Under the pieces are notes generated by a model. It made no database searches and was not told where the DNA came from. It saw only the letters and a program-made list of their open reading frames with translations. DNA of 15,149 bases from an uncultured Collinsella sp. (GTDB lineage Bacteria; Actinomycetota; Coriobacteriia; Coriobacteriales; Coriobacteriaceae): NCBI GenBank assembly GCA_902475245.1, contig CABRYP010000043.1, forward strand, positions 1-15,149. Direction: 5' to 3'. Below are positions 1 to 6,546 of the stretch, one piece after another; position 1 is the first letter of the stretch; each line of letters opens with the position of its first letter. The translations under genes were made by a program, and so were the position numbers.

Positions 1-96
1 CACATCAATGAAGCCATCGAGAGCTAATCGACGGTGCACCCAGGACTATTATCGATCCTCTCGACACCAGCAACGGCTCAATATCCATTGCAGAAA

Positions 97-128
97 AGAA
101 CCCGGCACCCATATAAGTGCCGGGTTCT
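97..128 (-). terminator. Intrinsic terminator of tuf
   Basis: A perfect 12-bp stem, AGAACCCGGCAC (97-108) with GTGCCGGGTTCT (117-128), encloses an 8-nt loop. Read on the minus strand it is followed by TTTTCTGC, the U-rich tail of a Rho-independent terminator. It starts 27 nt after the tuf stop codon. The plus-strand side lacks a T-run, so it mainly serves tuf. The 96 bases beyond it hold no gene I can support. Confidence 0.9.
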
Positions 129-155
129 CTAAGTCAGCTATATCAGAGAGCTAAT

Positions 156-1346
156 TTACTCAATGATCGTGGAGACGATGCCCGAACCGACGGTGTGGCC
201 ACCCTCGCGGATAGCGAAGCGCAGGCCCTCCTCCATGGCGATCGGGTGAATGAGGTCGCCCTCGATGGTGATGTGGTCACCAGGCATAGCCATCTCGGTG
301 CCCTCGGGGAGCTTGACCGTACCGGTAACATCGGTGGTACGGAAGTAGAACTGAGGACGATAACCATCGAAGAACGGGGTGTGACGGCCGCCCTCCTCCT
401 TGGTCAGAACGTAGATCTCGCCGGTGAACTTGGTGTGCGGGGTAACCGAACCGGGCTTGCAGAGAACCTGGCCGCGCTCGATGTCCTCGCGCTTGATGCC
501 GCGGAGCAGCAGACCGACGTTGTCGCCAGCCTCGCAGAAGTCCATGGACTTACGGAACATCTCGATACCGGTAACGACGGTGTTCTGGGTATCCTTGATG
601 CCGACGATCTCGACGGGCTCGTTGAGCTTGAGCTCACCGCGCTCGACACGGCCGGTAGCAACGGTACCACGGCCGGAGATGGTCATAACGTCCTCAACGG
701 CCATCAGGAACGGGAGGTCGTTGTTACGAGCAGGCGTCGGGATGTACTCGTCGACGGCCTTCATGAGCTCGCGGATAGCATCCATCCACTTGGCGTCGCC
801 CTCGAGAGCGCCCAGAGCGGAACCACGGATGACGGGGATGTCGTCGCCGGGGAAATCGTACTCGGAGAGGAGCTCACGGGTCTCCATCTCGACGAGGTCG
901 ATAAGCTCGTCATCGTCGACCATGTCGCACTTGTTCAGGAAGACGACGATGTAGGGAACGCCGACCTGACGGGCGAGCAGGATGTGCTCGCGAGTCTGAG
1001 CCATGGGGCCGTCGGTAGCGGCGATGACCAGGATAGCGCCGTCCATCTGAGCAGCACCGGAGATCATGTTCTTGACGTAGTCAGCGTGGCCCGGGCAGTC
1101 AACGTGAGCGTAGTGACGGGCAGCAGTCTCGTACTCGACGTGGGAGACGGAGATCGTAATGCCGCGCTCGCGCTCCTCGGGAGCCTTGTCGATGTTCTCG
1201 AACGCAGTGAAGTCAGCCTTGCAGCCCTCGGTCTCGGAGAGAACCTTGGTGATGGCGGCGGTCAGCGTGGTCTTGCCGTGGTCGACGTGACCAATGGTGC
1301 CGATGTTAACATGCGGCTTAGTGCGCTCAAACTTCTCTTTGGCCAT
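156..1346 (-). CDS. tuf: Elongation factor Tu
   Basis: EF-Tu is the GTPase that carries aminoacyl-tRNA to the ribosomal A site in the cytoplasm. The 396-residue product is full length for the family. Visible motifs are the P-loop GHVDHGKT (about residue 19), the switch II motif DCPGHADY and the base-recognition NKCD, followed by beta-barrel domains II (VEDVMTISGRGTVATGRVER) and III, ending in GGHTVGSGIVSTIIE. The ATG at 1346 is preceded by AGGAGGG at 1351-1357. The gene lies 96 nt downstream of tRNA-Met and shares its direction, so it is probably co-transcribed with the three tRNAs, as in the tRNA-tufB operon of Escherichia coli. No fusA or rpsG is adjacent. Two hairpins between tRNA-Met and the start may affect processing or translation. 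The long plus-strand reading frame across this gene is a shadow of its strong codon bias. Confidence 0.99.
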   Translation of the reverse strand: MAKEKFERTKPHVNIGTIGHVDHGKTTLTAAITKVLSETEGCKADFTAFENIDKAPEERERGITISVSHVEYETAARHYAHVDCPGHADYVKNMISGAAQMDGAILVIAATDGPMAQTREHILLARQVGVPYIVVFLNKCDMVDDDELIDLVEMETRELLSEYDFPGDDIPVIRGSALGALEGDAKWMDAIRELMKAVDEYIPTPARNNDLPFLMAVEDVMTISGRGTVATGRVERGELKLNEPVEIVGIKDTQNTVVTGIEMFRKSMDFCEAGDNVGLLLRGIKREDIERGQVLCKPGSVTPHTKFTGEIYVLTKEEGGRHTPFFDGYRPQFYFRTTDVTGTVKLPEGTEMAMPGDHITIEGDLIHPIAMEEGLRFAIREGGHTVGSGIVSTIIE

Positions 1347-1368
1347 AAAGCCCTCCTCTTAACAGGTC

Positions 1369-1383
1369 GTCCCCGGACGGGAC
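1369..1383 (-). promoter_or_regulatory. Small hairpin before the tuf ribosome binding site
   Basis: GTCCC (1369-1373) and GGGAC (1379-1383) form a 5-bp GC-rich stem with a 5-nt loop. It lies 11 bases upstream of the tuf Shine-Dalgarno sequence on the transcribed strand. It has no U-tract, so it is not a terminator. It may be a stability element or a translational control element, but only the pairing is visible. Confidence 0.35.
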
Positions 1384-1393
1384 TTTGCCTTTA

Positions 1394-1447
1394 TACCATA
1401 GTGGCCTCTCAACATACTATTGAGAAGCCACCGTGTTACCTATGGTA
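1394..1447 (-). other. Extended hairpin between tRNA-Met and tuf
   Basis: On the minus strand GTGGCTTCTCAA pairs with TTGAGAGGCCAC, a 12-bp stem with one G-U wobble that only forms in the minus-strand RNA, around a 7-nt loop. An outer arm pair, TACCATA and TATGGTA (1441-1447 and 1394-1400), extends it after a 9-nt bulge. The outer 5' arm contains the discriminator base and the encoded CCA of tRNA-Met, so the outer pairing competes with the tRNA 3' end. No U-run follows. A processing signal or attenuator is possible; the function is inference. Confidence 0.55.
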
Positions 1448-1519
1448 GCGGTGACTGGATTCGAACCAGTGACGCCACGGGTATGAACCGTGTGCTCTAA
1501 CCAACTGAGCTACACCGCC
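1443..1519 (-). tRNA. tRNA-Met (CAT), elongator type
   Basis: The cloverleaf reads cleanly. The acceptor GGCGGTG pairs with CACCGCT, with a G-U at position 1-72. The D arm contains TAGCTCAGTTGG, the anticodon stem CACGG/CCGTG holds CAT in its loop, and the T arm has GGTTCGAATCC. The 3' CCA is encoded (1445-1443). The anticodon stem lacks the three G-C pairs typical of initiator tRNA, which argues for elongator Met. A tRNA-Ile2 with a lysidine-modified CAT anticodon cannot be fully excluded. It is the last of three tRNAs before tuf. Confidence 0.95.
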
Positions 1520-1522
1520 GGA

Positions 1523-1598
1523 TGGAGCCTGCAACCAGACTTGAACTGGTGACCTCTTCGTTACCAACGAAGTGCTCTACCGACTGAGCTATACAGGC
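1523..1598 (-). tRNA. tRNA-Thr (GGT)
   Basis: The acceptor GCCTGTA pairs with TGCAGGC (one G-U). The anticodon loop TTGGTAA in the stem CTTCG/CGAAG gives GGT, which reads ACC and ACT threonine codons. The T arm contains GGTTCAAGTCC-like sequence, and the 3' CCA is encoded at 1525-1523. Only 3 nt separate it from tRNA-Met and 10 nt from tRNA-Tyr, so all three probably come from one precursor. Confidence 0.96.
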
Positions 1599-1608
1599 AC
1601 TTGACGGG

Positions 1609-1690
1609 TGGGAGCTATAGGATTCGAACCTATGTAGGCAGAGCCAACGGGTTTACAGCCCGTCCCCATTAACCACTCGGGCAAACTCCC
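1609..1690 (-). tRNA. tRNA-Tyr (GTA)
   Basis: The acceptor GGGAGTT pairs with AGCTCCC. The anticodon loop CTGTAAA gives GTA for tyrosine. A long variable arm, as expected of a class II tRNA, and the T-arm sequence GGTTCGAATCC are present. The discriminator A at 1609 is followed by CCC rather than CCA, so this tRNA needs its 3' end completed by a nucleotidyltransferase, unlike its two neighbours. It is the first gene of the tRNA-tuf operon, about 55 nt from the predicted transcription start. Confidence 0.96.
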
Positions 1691-1752
1691 AATCGTTCAA
1701 GTATCCGCAGGTCCTTTGGTCTTTTGGACCGCCGCCCCCGCGAACGAAAAAG

Positions 1753-1782
1753 ATAATACGATGCAACCTTGGGGGCTGTCAA
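1753..1782 (-). promoter_or_regulatory. Sigma-70 type promoter of the tRNA-tuf operon
   Basis: On the minus strand a perfect -35 box TTGACA (1782-1777) is followed by an 18-bp spacer and a near-consensus -10 box TATTAT (1758-1753). Transcription should start near 1746. The leader to tRNA-Tyr can form a small GGTCC/GGACC hairpin (1710-1714 with 1726-1730). Upstream of the -35 box, TAGATAC (1793-1799) and GTATCTA (1812-1818) form an inverted repeat that could bind a regulator. Confidence 0.75.
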
Positions 1783-1997
1783 CGAAAACCTCTAGATACA
1801 CGGTGCCGGGCGTATCTATAGCCCCTCGACCTGCGGTTTTGTTGAGTTTAGATATGAAGGACGGTGGATTTGGCTGCGCTGGCAACATTTCCCGAGGGAA
1901 CACTTTGGCACGGTGGAGTACGCCGGCAGAAACGAACTTCGATAACGGCCCTCTTGCACTATTACATAGGTCACGATCGGCCTTCCACGACACGATC

Positions 1998-2061
1998 GAG
2001 CGTGGATAATCTCCCACTTTTAGCGCGACCCTAAGGCCAAAGCGGCAGATTATCCACGCTC
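1998..2061. repeat. 64-bp cruciform repeat element
   Basis: Perfect 15-bp arms GAGCGTGGATAATCT (1998-2012) and its complement (2047-2061) enclose 34 bp. The interior also pairs: CCGCTT with AAGTGG and TTAG with CTAA on the minus strand, so nearly the whole element folds back. A smaller hairpin, TTCTCC/GGAGAA (2063-2079), adjoins it on the rpiR side. The element lies after the rpiR stop codon. It has no T-run for a standard terminator, though it could still stop or protect transcripts. A 13-bp piece recurs at 6099-6111, which suggests a dispersed REP- or MITE-like family. The rest of the gap 1691-2093 holds no credible gene. Confidence 0.8.
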
Positions 2062-2093
2062 ATTCTCCAGGCGGGAGAACTAAAGAGCCGCAA

Positions 2094-2966
2094 CTACTCG
2101 GGCCAGGCCAAAGTAGACCCATAGAGCGGCTCCCCCTTGGTGCAGGGGTAGCGACTCAAGTAACACGACGATAGCAAGTCGAAGAAATAAGTCATGGCGT
2201 ATTTCGAATAAACGCCGAGTCGGTCAATTCCGTTTCCCGCATTACCAAGACGATATACACGGTCAAAAGACCTCGATTTGTCATCGTTGCTAAACGCAGT
2301 AATTAGAATCTTCCTGCCCGAACGGCAATCAAGATACTCACGCGCCTGTGACACAAATAGCCCGGAGACCGATACGAGAATTATCAATGACTGCGAAGCG
2401 TCTCCCATGTTTTTCAATTCCGCGACGTTAGCCCCAGCAACTATGCGAACTATCTTGCCCGCATAAAACATTTCCTGCTGAAATCGTACGAGATTGGCGC
2501 TCACATTATTGGTGCACCAGATTTCAACGTTTTTATGGCCATCAATTTCGTCGGCAAGGTGCTTAATAGCGATATCGGACACGCCGCTTTCGACCTCAGC
2601 GAACATCTCGATCATGCGAACGTCGAGCTCTGCCCTGTACTCCTCGTAGCCAAATTCCTCCTCTCGATGGCTTAAGTCGCTTGGAAAGACTGATTGAGTA
2701 AACGATTCTTTCAAATCGCTAAGAGACTGGTAGCCCAATCGATTGCAGAAACGACGAACAGCGGAACGGGTCACGAATGCATCGCGGGTTATTGCGGCAA
2801 CATTGATTTCGCTCGAACGCCTAATGTGAGCGATGAGATATCGAGCGATGGCGGCATCGTTTGACCCAAACTCGCTGTTGATGATGGAGCTAATGCGATT
2901 GAGCACATCGAAGTCATTGATATTCACGTGATCCCTCTTTCCGCTCTCCTCGATATTATGGTTCAT
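2094..2966 (-). CDS. RpiR-family transcriptional regulator (HTH plus SIS domain)
   Basis: RpiR-type regulators bind DNA with an N-terminal helix-turn-helix and sense a sugar phosphate through a C-terminal SIS domain. In the 290-residue product the HTH spans about residues 20-100, with VAAITRDAFVTRSAVRRFCN as the recognition region. The SIS domain follows at about 125-270, with IWCTNNVSANLVRFQQEM and LIILVSVSGLFVSQAREYL. The gene is divergent from the glycosidase-PTS genes and is probably their regulator, with a phosphorylated beta-glucoside as likely effector. The start is uncertain. The ATG at 2966 has no Shine-Dalgarno sequence, while the GTG at 2927 (residue 14) follows AAGAGGG at good spacing, and a CATAAT-like -10 lies just ahead of it. 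The shorter form is therefore plausible. Confidence 0.88.
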   Translation of the reverse strand: MNHNIEESGKRDHVNINDFDVLNRISSIINSEFGSNDAAIARYLIAHIRRSSEINVAAITRDAFVTRSAVRRFCNRLGYQSLSDLKESFTQSVFPSDLSHREEEFGYEEYRAELDVRMIEMFAEVESGVSDIAIKHLADEIDGHKNVEIWCTNNVSANLVRFQQEMFYAGKIVRIVAGANVAELKNMGDASQSLIILVSVSGLFVSQAREYLDCRSGRKILITAFSNDDKSRSFDRVYRLGNAGNGIDRLGVYSKYAMTYFFDLLSSCYLSRYPCTKGEPLYGSTLAWPE

Positions 2967-2969
2967 TTA

Positions 2970-3007
2970 TTGAATCAAACAGCTTTGGTCGTTCTCCTAT
3001 GATTCAA
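2970..3007. promoter_or_regulatory. Inverted repeat in the divergent rpiR/glycosidase intergenic region
   Basis: TTGAATCA (2970-2977) and its exact complement TGATTCAA (3000-3007) sit 30 bp apart centre to centre, about three helical turns. They lie between the divergent rpiR-like gene and the glycosidase, so they are candidate operators of the RpiR protein. A TTGACG box at 3013-3018 resembles a -35 element for the glycosidase, but I see no convincing -10 partner. Confidence 0.45.
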
Positions 3008-3078
3008 ATCAGTTGACGTCATCTTAATCGTAATTCCGTCACACGTATCCACCGTGTTGAATGATGGAAAGGGGATTC

Positions 3079-4497
3079 ATGGGCAACGTGAACAACATGC
3101 CGTTTCTCTGGGGTTCCGCCACGGCGTCTTATCAGTGCGAGGGTGCCTGGAACGAAGACGGCAAAGGCCTCGGCGAGTGGGATTTCTTTAACCACACAAG
3201 CAATAAGAACATCAACCATGTTGACGGTGATGTATCTTGCGACTTCTACCATCGCTATGAAGAAGATATCCGCATGATGAAAGAAGGCGGACAAAACACC
3301 TATCGCTTCTCTCTTTCATGGAGTCGAATCATCCCCACGGGTATCGGCGAAGTGAATGAAGAGGGTATCGATTTTTATAATCGAGTCATTGATTGCTGCC
3401 TCGAAAATGGCATAGAGCCCAACGTTACGCTGTTCCATTACGATCTGCCATTCACGCTTGCTTGCAAAGGCGGATGGCTGAACAACGACATGGCAGAGTG
3501 GTTCTGCAAATACGCCAAGATTTGCTTTGAGCGCTTTGGAGACCGCGTCAAAATCTGGGCTACCGTTAACGAGCCGCATTTCTACAGCTACTGCGTAAAC
3601 ATGTTGGGCAACTATCCCCCCAATCGATCGCTCGACGTTCAGTCGTACATGCAGTTTCAATACAACCTGATGCGCGCAAGCGCACTCGCAGTCCGAGCAT
3701 ATCGTCAAATGGGCTACGACGGCATCATCGGCGCCGTCCACGATGGCGGCGTTGTCGAACTCGACCCGGCAACCGAGCACCCCGATGACGTATTTCGATA
3801 CGCAGACTTTTTCGCCAATCGCATGATTCTGGCACCAGCGCTTCAGGGTCAACTGCCGCCAGAAATGGACGAAATCCTTGAAAAACTTGGCGTCTCGCTC
3901 TATCGATCCCCAAATGACGTAGAAGAATTCAGAGACGGTAAAGTCGATTTTATTGGACTCAACGTGTATTGCCGAGAGTATGTAACCGACTGGCACGGTG
4001 GAGAGCTTGCCGTTTCGGCGAACAATAAGGGCGGTTCGAGCAAAAAAGTCGAAGGAAAATGCATTGCGCCCTTGTTTGAAAGCGCCCGCGACAGCAATGT
4101 TCCCCGCAATAAATGGGGCCGCGAAATACTCCCAAGTTGCATGTATTCAACCATCATGGATGTCCACGAGCGCTATGACGCGCCCCGCATCTTTATTACG
4201 GAAAACGGACATGGCGCCTATGAGCAACCAGACGCAGACGGAATGATCCACGATGATGACCGCATCGAGCTTCTGGGCCAGTTCATCGAGCACATGATGA
4301 GGGCTAAGCGCGACGGCGCGCGCGTTGAGGGCTACTACCTCTGGTCGACGATGGATCTGTATAGCTGGATCAACGGCTACGAAAAACGATACGGACTTGT
4401 CCATATCGACTTCGAGAACAATCTGGAGCGCACCCCCAAAAAGAGCTGGTATTGGTACCGAGACCTTATCTCGAAGTATCAGGAGCAGGAAGGTTAG
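3079..4497 (+). CDS. GH1 6-phospho-beta-glycosidase (phospho-beta-glucosidase or phospho-beta-galactosidase)
   Basis: This enzyme hydrolyses PTS-imported phosphorylated beta-glycosides such as cellobiose or salicin phosphate in the cytoplasm. The 472-residue product has the GH1 N-terminal motif FLWGSATASYQCEGAW. The acid/base Glu is about residue 165 (TVNEP) and the nucleophile Glu about 375 (ITENG). Near the C-terminus, YSWINGYEKRYG places Ser429, Lys436 and Tyr438 where the Lactococcus LacG phosphate ligands Ser428, Lys435 and Tyr437 lie, so a phosphorylated substrate is likely. I chose ATG 3079 because AAAGGGG (3068-3074) precedes it and the family motif begins shortly after. The ATGs at 3061 and 3064 lack a binding site. 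It is followed 9 nt later by the broken PTS gene. Glucoside versus galactoside specificity is not decided by sequence alone. Confidence 0.93.
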   Translation: MGNVNNMPFLWGSATASYQCEGAWNEDGKGLGEWDFFNHTSNKNINHVDGDVSCDFYHRYEEDIRMMKEGGQNTYRFSLSWSRIIPTGIGEVNEEGIDFYNRVIDCCLENGIEPNVTLFHYDLPFTLACKGGWLNNDMAEWFCKYAKICFERFGDRVKIWATVNEPHFYSYCVNMLGNYPPNRSLDVQSYMQFQYNLMRASALAVRAYRQMGYDGIIGAVHDGGVVELDPATEHPDDVFRYADFFANRMILAPALQGQLPPEMDEILEKLGVSLYRSPNDVEEFRDGKVDFIGLNVYCREYVTDWHGGELAVSANNKGGSSKKVEGKCIAPLFESARDSNVPRNKWGREILPSCMYSTIMDVHERYDAPRIFITENGHGAYEQPDADGMIHDDDRIELLGQFIEHMMRAKRDGARVEGYYLWSTMDLYSWINGYEKRYGLVHIDFENNLERTPKKSWYWYRDLISKYQEQEG

Positions 4498-4506
4498 GAG
4501 AAAGAG

Positions 4507-5906
4507 ATGAAATATCAGGCAATGTCCGAAACAGTCCTAAAGGCTGTTGGCGGCAAAGAGAACATTACATCGGTAACTCATTGTGCGACGCGCCTTCGCA
4601 TCGACGCACGAGACACCTCGATCATCGATCTCCAGCTCGCCAAATCGGCCGATCAGGCGCTCGGGCAGTAGTCAGCGGTGGCCAGCTTCAGGTGATCATC
4701 GGCCCCAACGTCACCGAGGCTTACAACGACTTCCTCGACTTCGCGGGAATCGAAGTCGGCGGCGGCGCGGTTGCCGACGATGCCCAAACCGCCAAGGATC
4801 TTGCAGAGGGTATCAAAAGCGGCAACACTGCCATGAGCCTGGTTGAGAAATTCGGAAATGTCTCCGCACAGGTATTCATGCCCATCGTCCCGGCGCTCAT
4901 CGTAGGCGGACTCATTCTTTCGATTAAGAATCTCCTGGTCAATTATTGTGGATTGAGCACCGATAGCGGAACTGCCCAGGTTCTGTTGGCGATCTTCAGT
5001 GCCTCATTTAGCTTCCTGCCCGTTTACCTAGGCTACCAGCTCGCCGCCGTCATGAAGATGCAGCCTATCATGGGCGCGCTGCTGGGCGCAATCATGATTA
5101 GCTCGTCTATTAGCGGTGCTGAGGGTCTCGACTTTCTTGGCATCCCCATCCCGACGAATGACTACTCGAGCACGGTGGTGCCAATCGTACTGGGCGCTGT
5201 GTTCATGTACTTTGTTGATCGCGGTCTTCAGAAAATCATCCCGGACGTTACCAAACTGTTCTTGAAGCCGCTACTCACCATGTTCATCGTCGTGCCTGTT
5301 GAGCTGATTATCCTCGGCCCCGCCGGCAGCATGATGGGCTACGCGCTGAGTGATGCCGTCACGTGGCTCATGGATAACGTGGCATTTATCGCTACTCCAA
5401 TCCTTGCAGCCCTTAACCCCTATTTTGTCATGCTCGGTCTTGATAAGGCTTACATCGCAATCGAAGTTACGAGCTTGGCGCAGCTCGGTTGGGCACCCAT
5501 TATCTTTGGATTCATCTCGAACCTCTGCATTGGTGGCACGAGCCTCGCCCTGGCAACTGCCATGAAGGGAAACAAAGAGAAGAGGGGTATGGTCACCACG
5601 GTTGCCGTCACCGCACTCTGTGGCGTAACCGAGCCCGCGTTCTACGGTTGCCTCATCGAGCGTCCCCGCCTGCTTGTCGGCACGGCAATCGGCGCGCTCT
5701 GCGCTGGACTCCCTGCAGGCATCTTTGTTCTGAAAGAGTATGTTGCGGGAGCATGCCCCGGCCTTCTTTCGGCACTCATCTTTATCGCTCCCGATGGGTC
5801 CATGGGCAACTTCGTGCTGGCATGCGTTGTCGCCATCATCGCCATCGTCGTCTCCTTCATCGCTGCACGCGTGATCATCAAGAAGAACCCCAGCTATATT
5901 GAGTAG
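4507..5906 (+). pseudogene. PTS beta-glucoside transporter EIIBC, frameshifted in EIIB
   Basis: An intact gene would import and phosphorylate a beta-glucoside. Translation from ATG 4507 (Shine-Dalgarno GGAG just upstream) gives MKYQAMSETVLKAVGGKE, then THCATRLRI with the EIIB phosphorylation cysteine at residue 26, and stops at TAG 4669-4671 after 54 residues. The missing EIIB remainder continues in the other frame as AVVSGGQLQVIIGPNVTEAY, then a full EIIC membrane domain with VFMPIVPALIVGGLIL and GVTEPAFYG, ending at 5906. One extra base near 4663-4666 would restore a protein of about 466 residues. No C-terminal EIIA is present, so EIIA would come from elsewhere. Alternatives are a base-call error or a recent inactivation. 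No -1 slippery heptamer is visible at the site. An EIIC-only product could start at ATG 4833, but it has no ribosome binding site. Confidence 0.85.
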
Positions 5907-6009
5907 ATGCCCGCTGTTTGCATTGGAGACATCCTCGGCAGACCATTAGCAAGAACCCAAGAAGTCCCTTAGGAGCTCGATTAGTCCATTCGGATTCCTG
6001 AGGCACAAA

Positions 6010-6040
6010 CGACCCCGATTCCACAATGGAATCGGGGTCG
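6010..6040 (+). terminator. Intrinsic terminator after the beta-glucoside operon
   Basis: A perfect 14-bp stem, CGACCCCGATTCCA (6010-6023) with its complement (6027-6040), has a 3-nt loop CAA. TCGTTTCT follows on the plus strand. It is about 100 nt after the PTS stop codon, and the bases in between show no other feature. Confidence 0.85.
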
Positions 6041-6098
6041 TCGTTTCTAAAGCCGTCGATAGACAATCGGTGTTTACCTTAGCTCCCTATCCAAGTTA

Positions 6099-6111
6099 AT
6101 TATCCACGCTC
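6099..6111 (+). repeat. Second copy of the cruciform arm core
   Basis: ATTATCCACGCTC is identical to 2049-2061, the right arm core of the 64-bp cruciform, in the same orientation. Here it is a lone arm with no facing partner. With the other copy it brackets the rpiR-glycosidase-PTS locus as direct repeats. Confidence 0.6.
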
Positions 6112-6140
6112 GAGCAGGACATCCAGGTCCGTACCCGCCC

Positions 6141-6298
6141 TTGTCTCGATCTGTAACGGCAAGAGGCCTATTCCGCTTCTACATGTTACAGATCAAGATA
6201 TTCCTAAAACACCCTAAGTTTCATCTCAATCTGTAACAGTTAGATGCCAAATATCGGTCTTGGTGTTACAGATTTAGACAAACTGGAGGACGAGACAA
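6141..6298. repeat. Two tandem ATCTGTAAC/GTTACAGAT palindromic units
   Basis: Unit 1 (6149-6193) and unit 2 (6229-6273) are each 45 bp. Each has perfect 9-bp arms ATCTGTAAC and GTTACAGAT around a 27-nt centre, and their starts are 80 bp apart. All four arms extend to a shared consensus GTTACAGATYNAGAYA. TTGTCTCG (6141-6148) and CGAGACAA (6291-6298) close the whole block. The two centres agree at only 13 of 27 positions, so the arms are better conserved than the loops, as expected of a repeated stem-loop family. This is the main content of the gene-free stretch 5907-6387. The function is unknown. Confidence 0.75.
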
Positions 6299-6348
6299 AC
6301 CAAAAACGGGATGGGCGCTAACCCGATGGCGCACCACCTAAATAGAAA

Positions 6349-6378
6349 CGGGCCCTGTCCCATAAGGAACAGAGCCCG
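6349..6378 (-). terminator. Intrinsic terminator of tRNA-Thr(TGT)
   Basis: On the minus strand CGGGCTCTGTTCC pairs with GGGACAGGGCCCG through 13 pairs, two of them G-U, around a TTAT loop, followed by TTTCTATTT. Both wobbles would be mismatches in plus-strand RNA, which shows the element serves the minus-strand tRNA that ends 9 nt upstream. Confidence 0.85.
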
Positions 6379-6387
6379 AAACTCTCA

Positions 6388-6462
6388 TGGAGCCAGTGAC
6401 AGGAATCGAACCTGCAACCCACTGATTACAAATCAGTTGCGCTACCGTTGCGCCACACTGGC
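6388..6462 (-). tRNA. tRNA-Thr (TGT)
   Basis: The acceptor GCCAGTG pairs with CACTGGC. The anticodon stem ACTGA/TCAGT holds TTTGTAA, giving TGT, which reads ACA. The T arm contains GGTTCGATTCC, and the 3' CCA is encoded at 6390-6388. It is a single-gene unit with its own promoter and terminator. It stands next to the HipA-like kinase gene, a typical position for accessory DNA. Confidence 0.96.
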
Positions 6463-6492
6463 ACACTTGGCGCTTTCGCGCGAAGCCAGTTA

Positions 6493-6521
6493 AGAATAAA
6501 GGAATTACGGACGGGGCGCAA
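6493..6521 (-). promoter_or_regulatory. Probable promoter of tRNA-Thr(TGT)
   Basis: On the minus strand TTGCGC (6521-6516) and TATTCT (6498-6493) are separated by 17 bp, about 30 bp upstream of the tRNA. The -10 box is good and the -35 box moderate. A short GC-rich hairpin lies in the leader. Confidence 0.55.
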
Positions 6522-6546
6522 CAGACCCTTCGACCGACCACATCTC

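Noticed and set aside
1..27. Possible tail of a plus-strand gene (HINEAIES then TAA at 25-27)
   Set aside because: Only eight codons are visible, too few to support a gene. It remains possible and would explain a convergent arrangement with tuf.
1..96. Possible minus-strand promoter (TTGCTG and TAATAG) and a 28-codon frame near the left edge
   Set aside because: The boxes are weak and the gene they would serve lies outside the window, so there is nothing to support them.
117..1448. 443-codon open frame on the plus strand opposite tuf
   Set aside because: It is the antisense shadow of a highly expressed GC-rich gene. It has no binding site, it runs through the tuf terminator and hairpin, and the product resembles nothing.
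1697..2017. 106-codon minus frame and a 97-codon plus frame (1716-2009) in the gap before the tRNAs
   Set aside because: Both overlap the tRNA-tuf promoter and end or begin in the cruciform repeat. Neither has a binding site or a recognisable domain.
4660..4671. Programmed -1 frameshifting in the PTS gene
   Set aside because: The right frame would be -1, but the site (CTCGGGC) does not fit the X XXY YYZ heptamer, and no obvious downstream stimulatory structure was found. A deletion is simpler.
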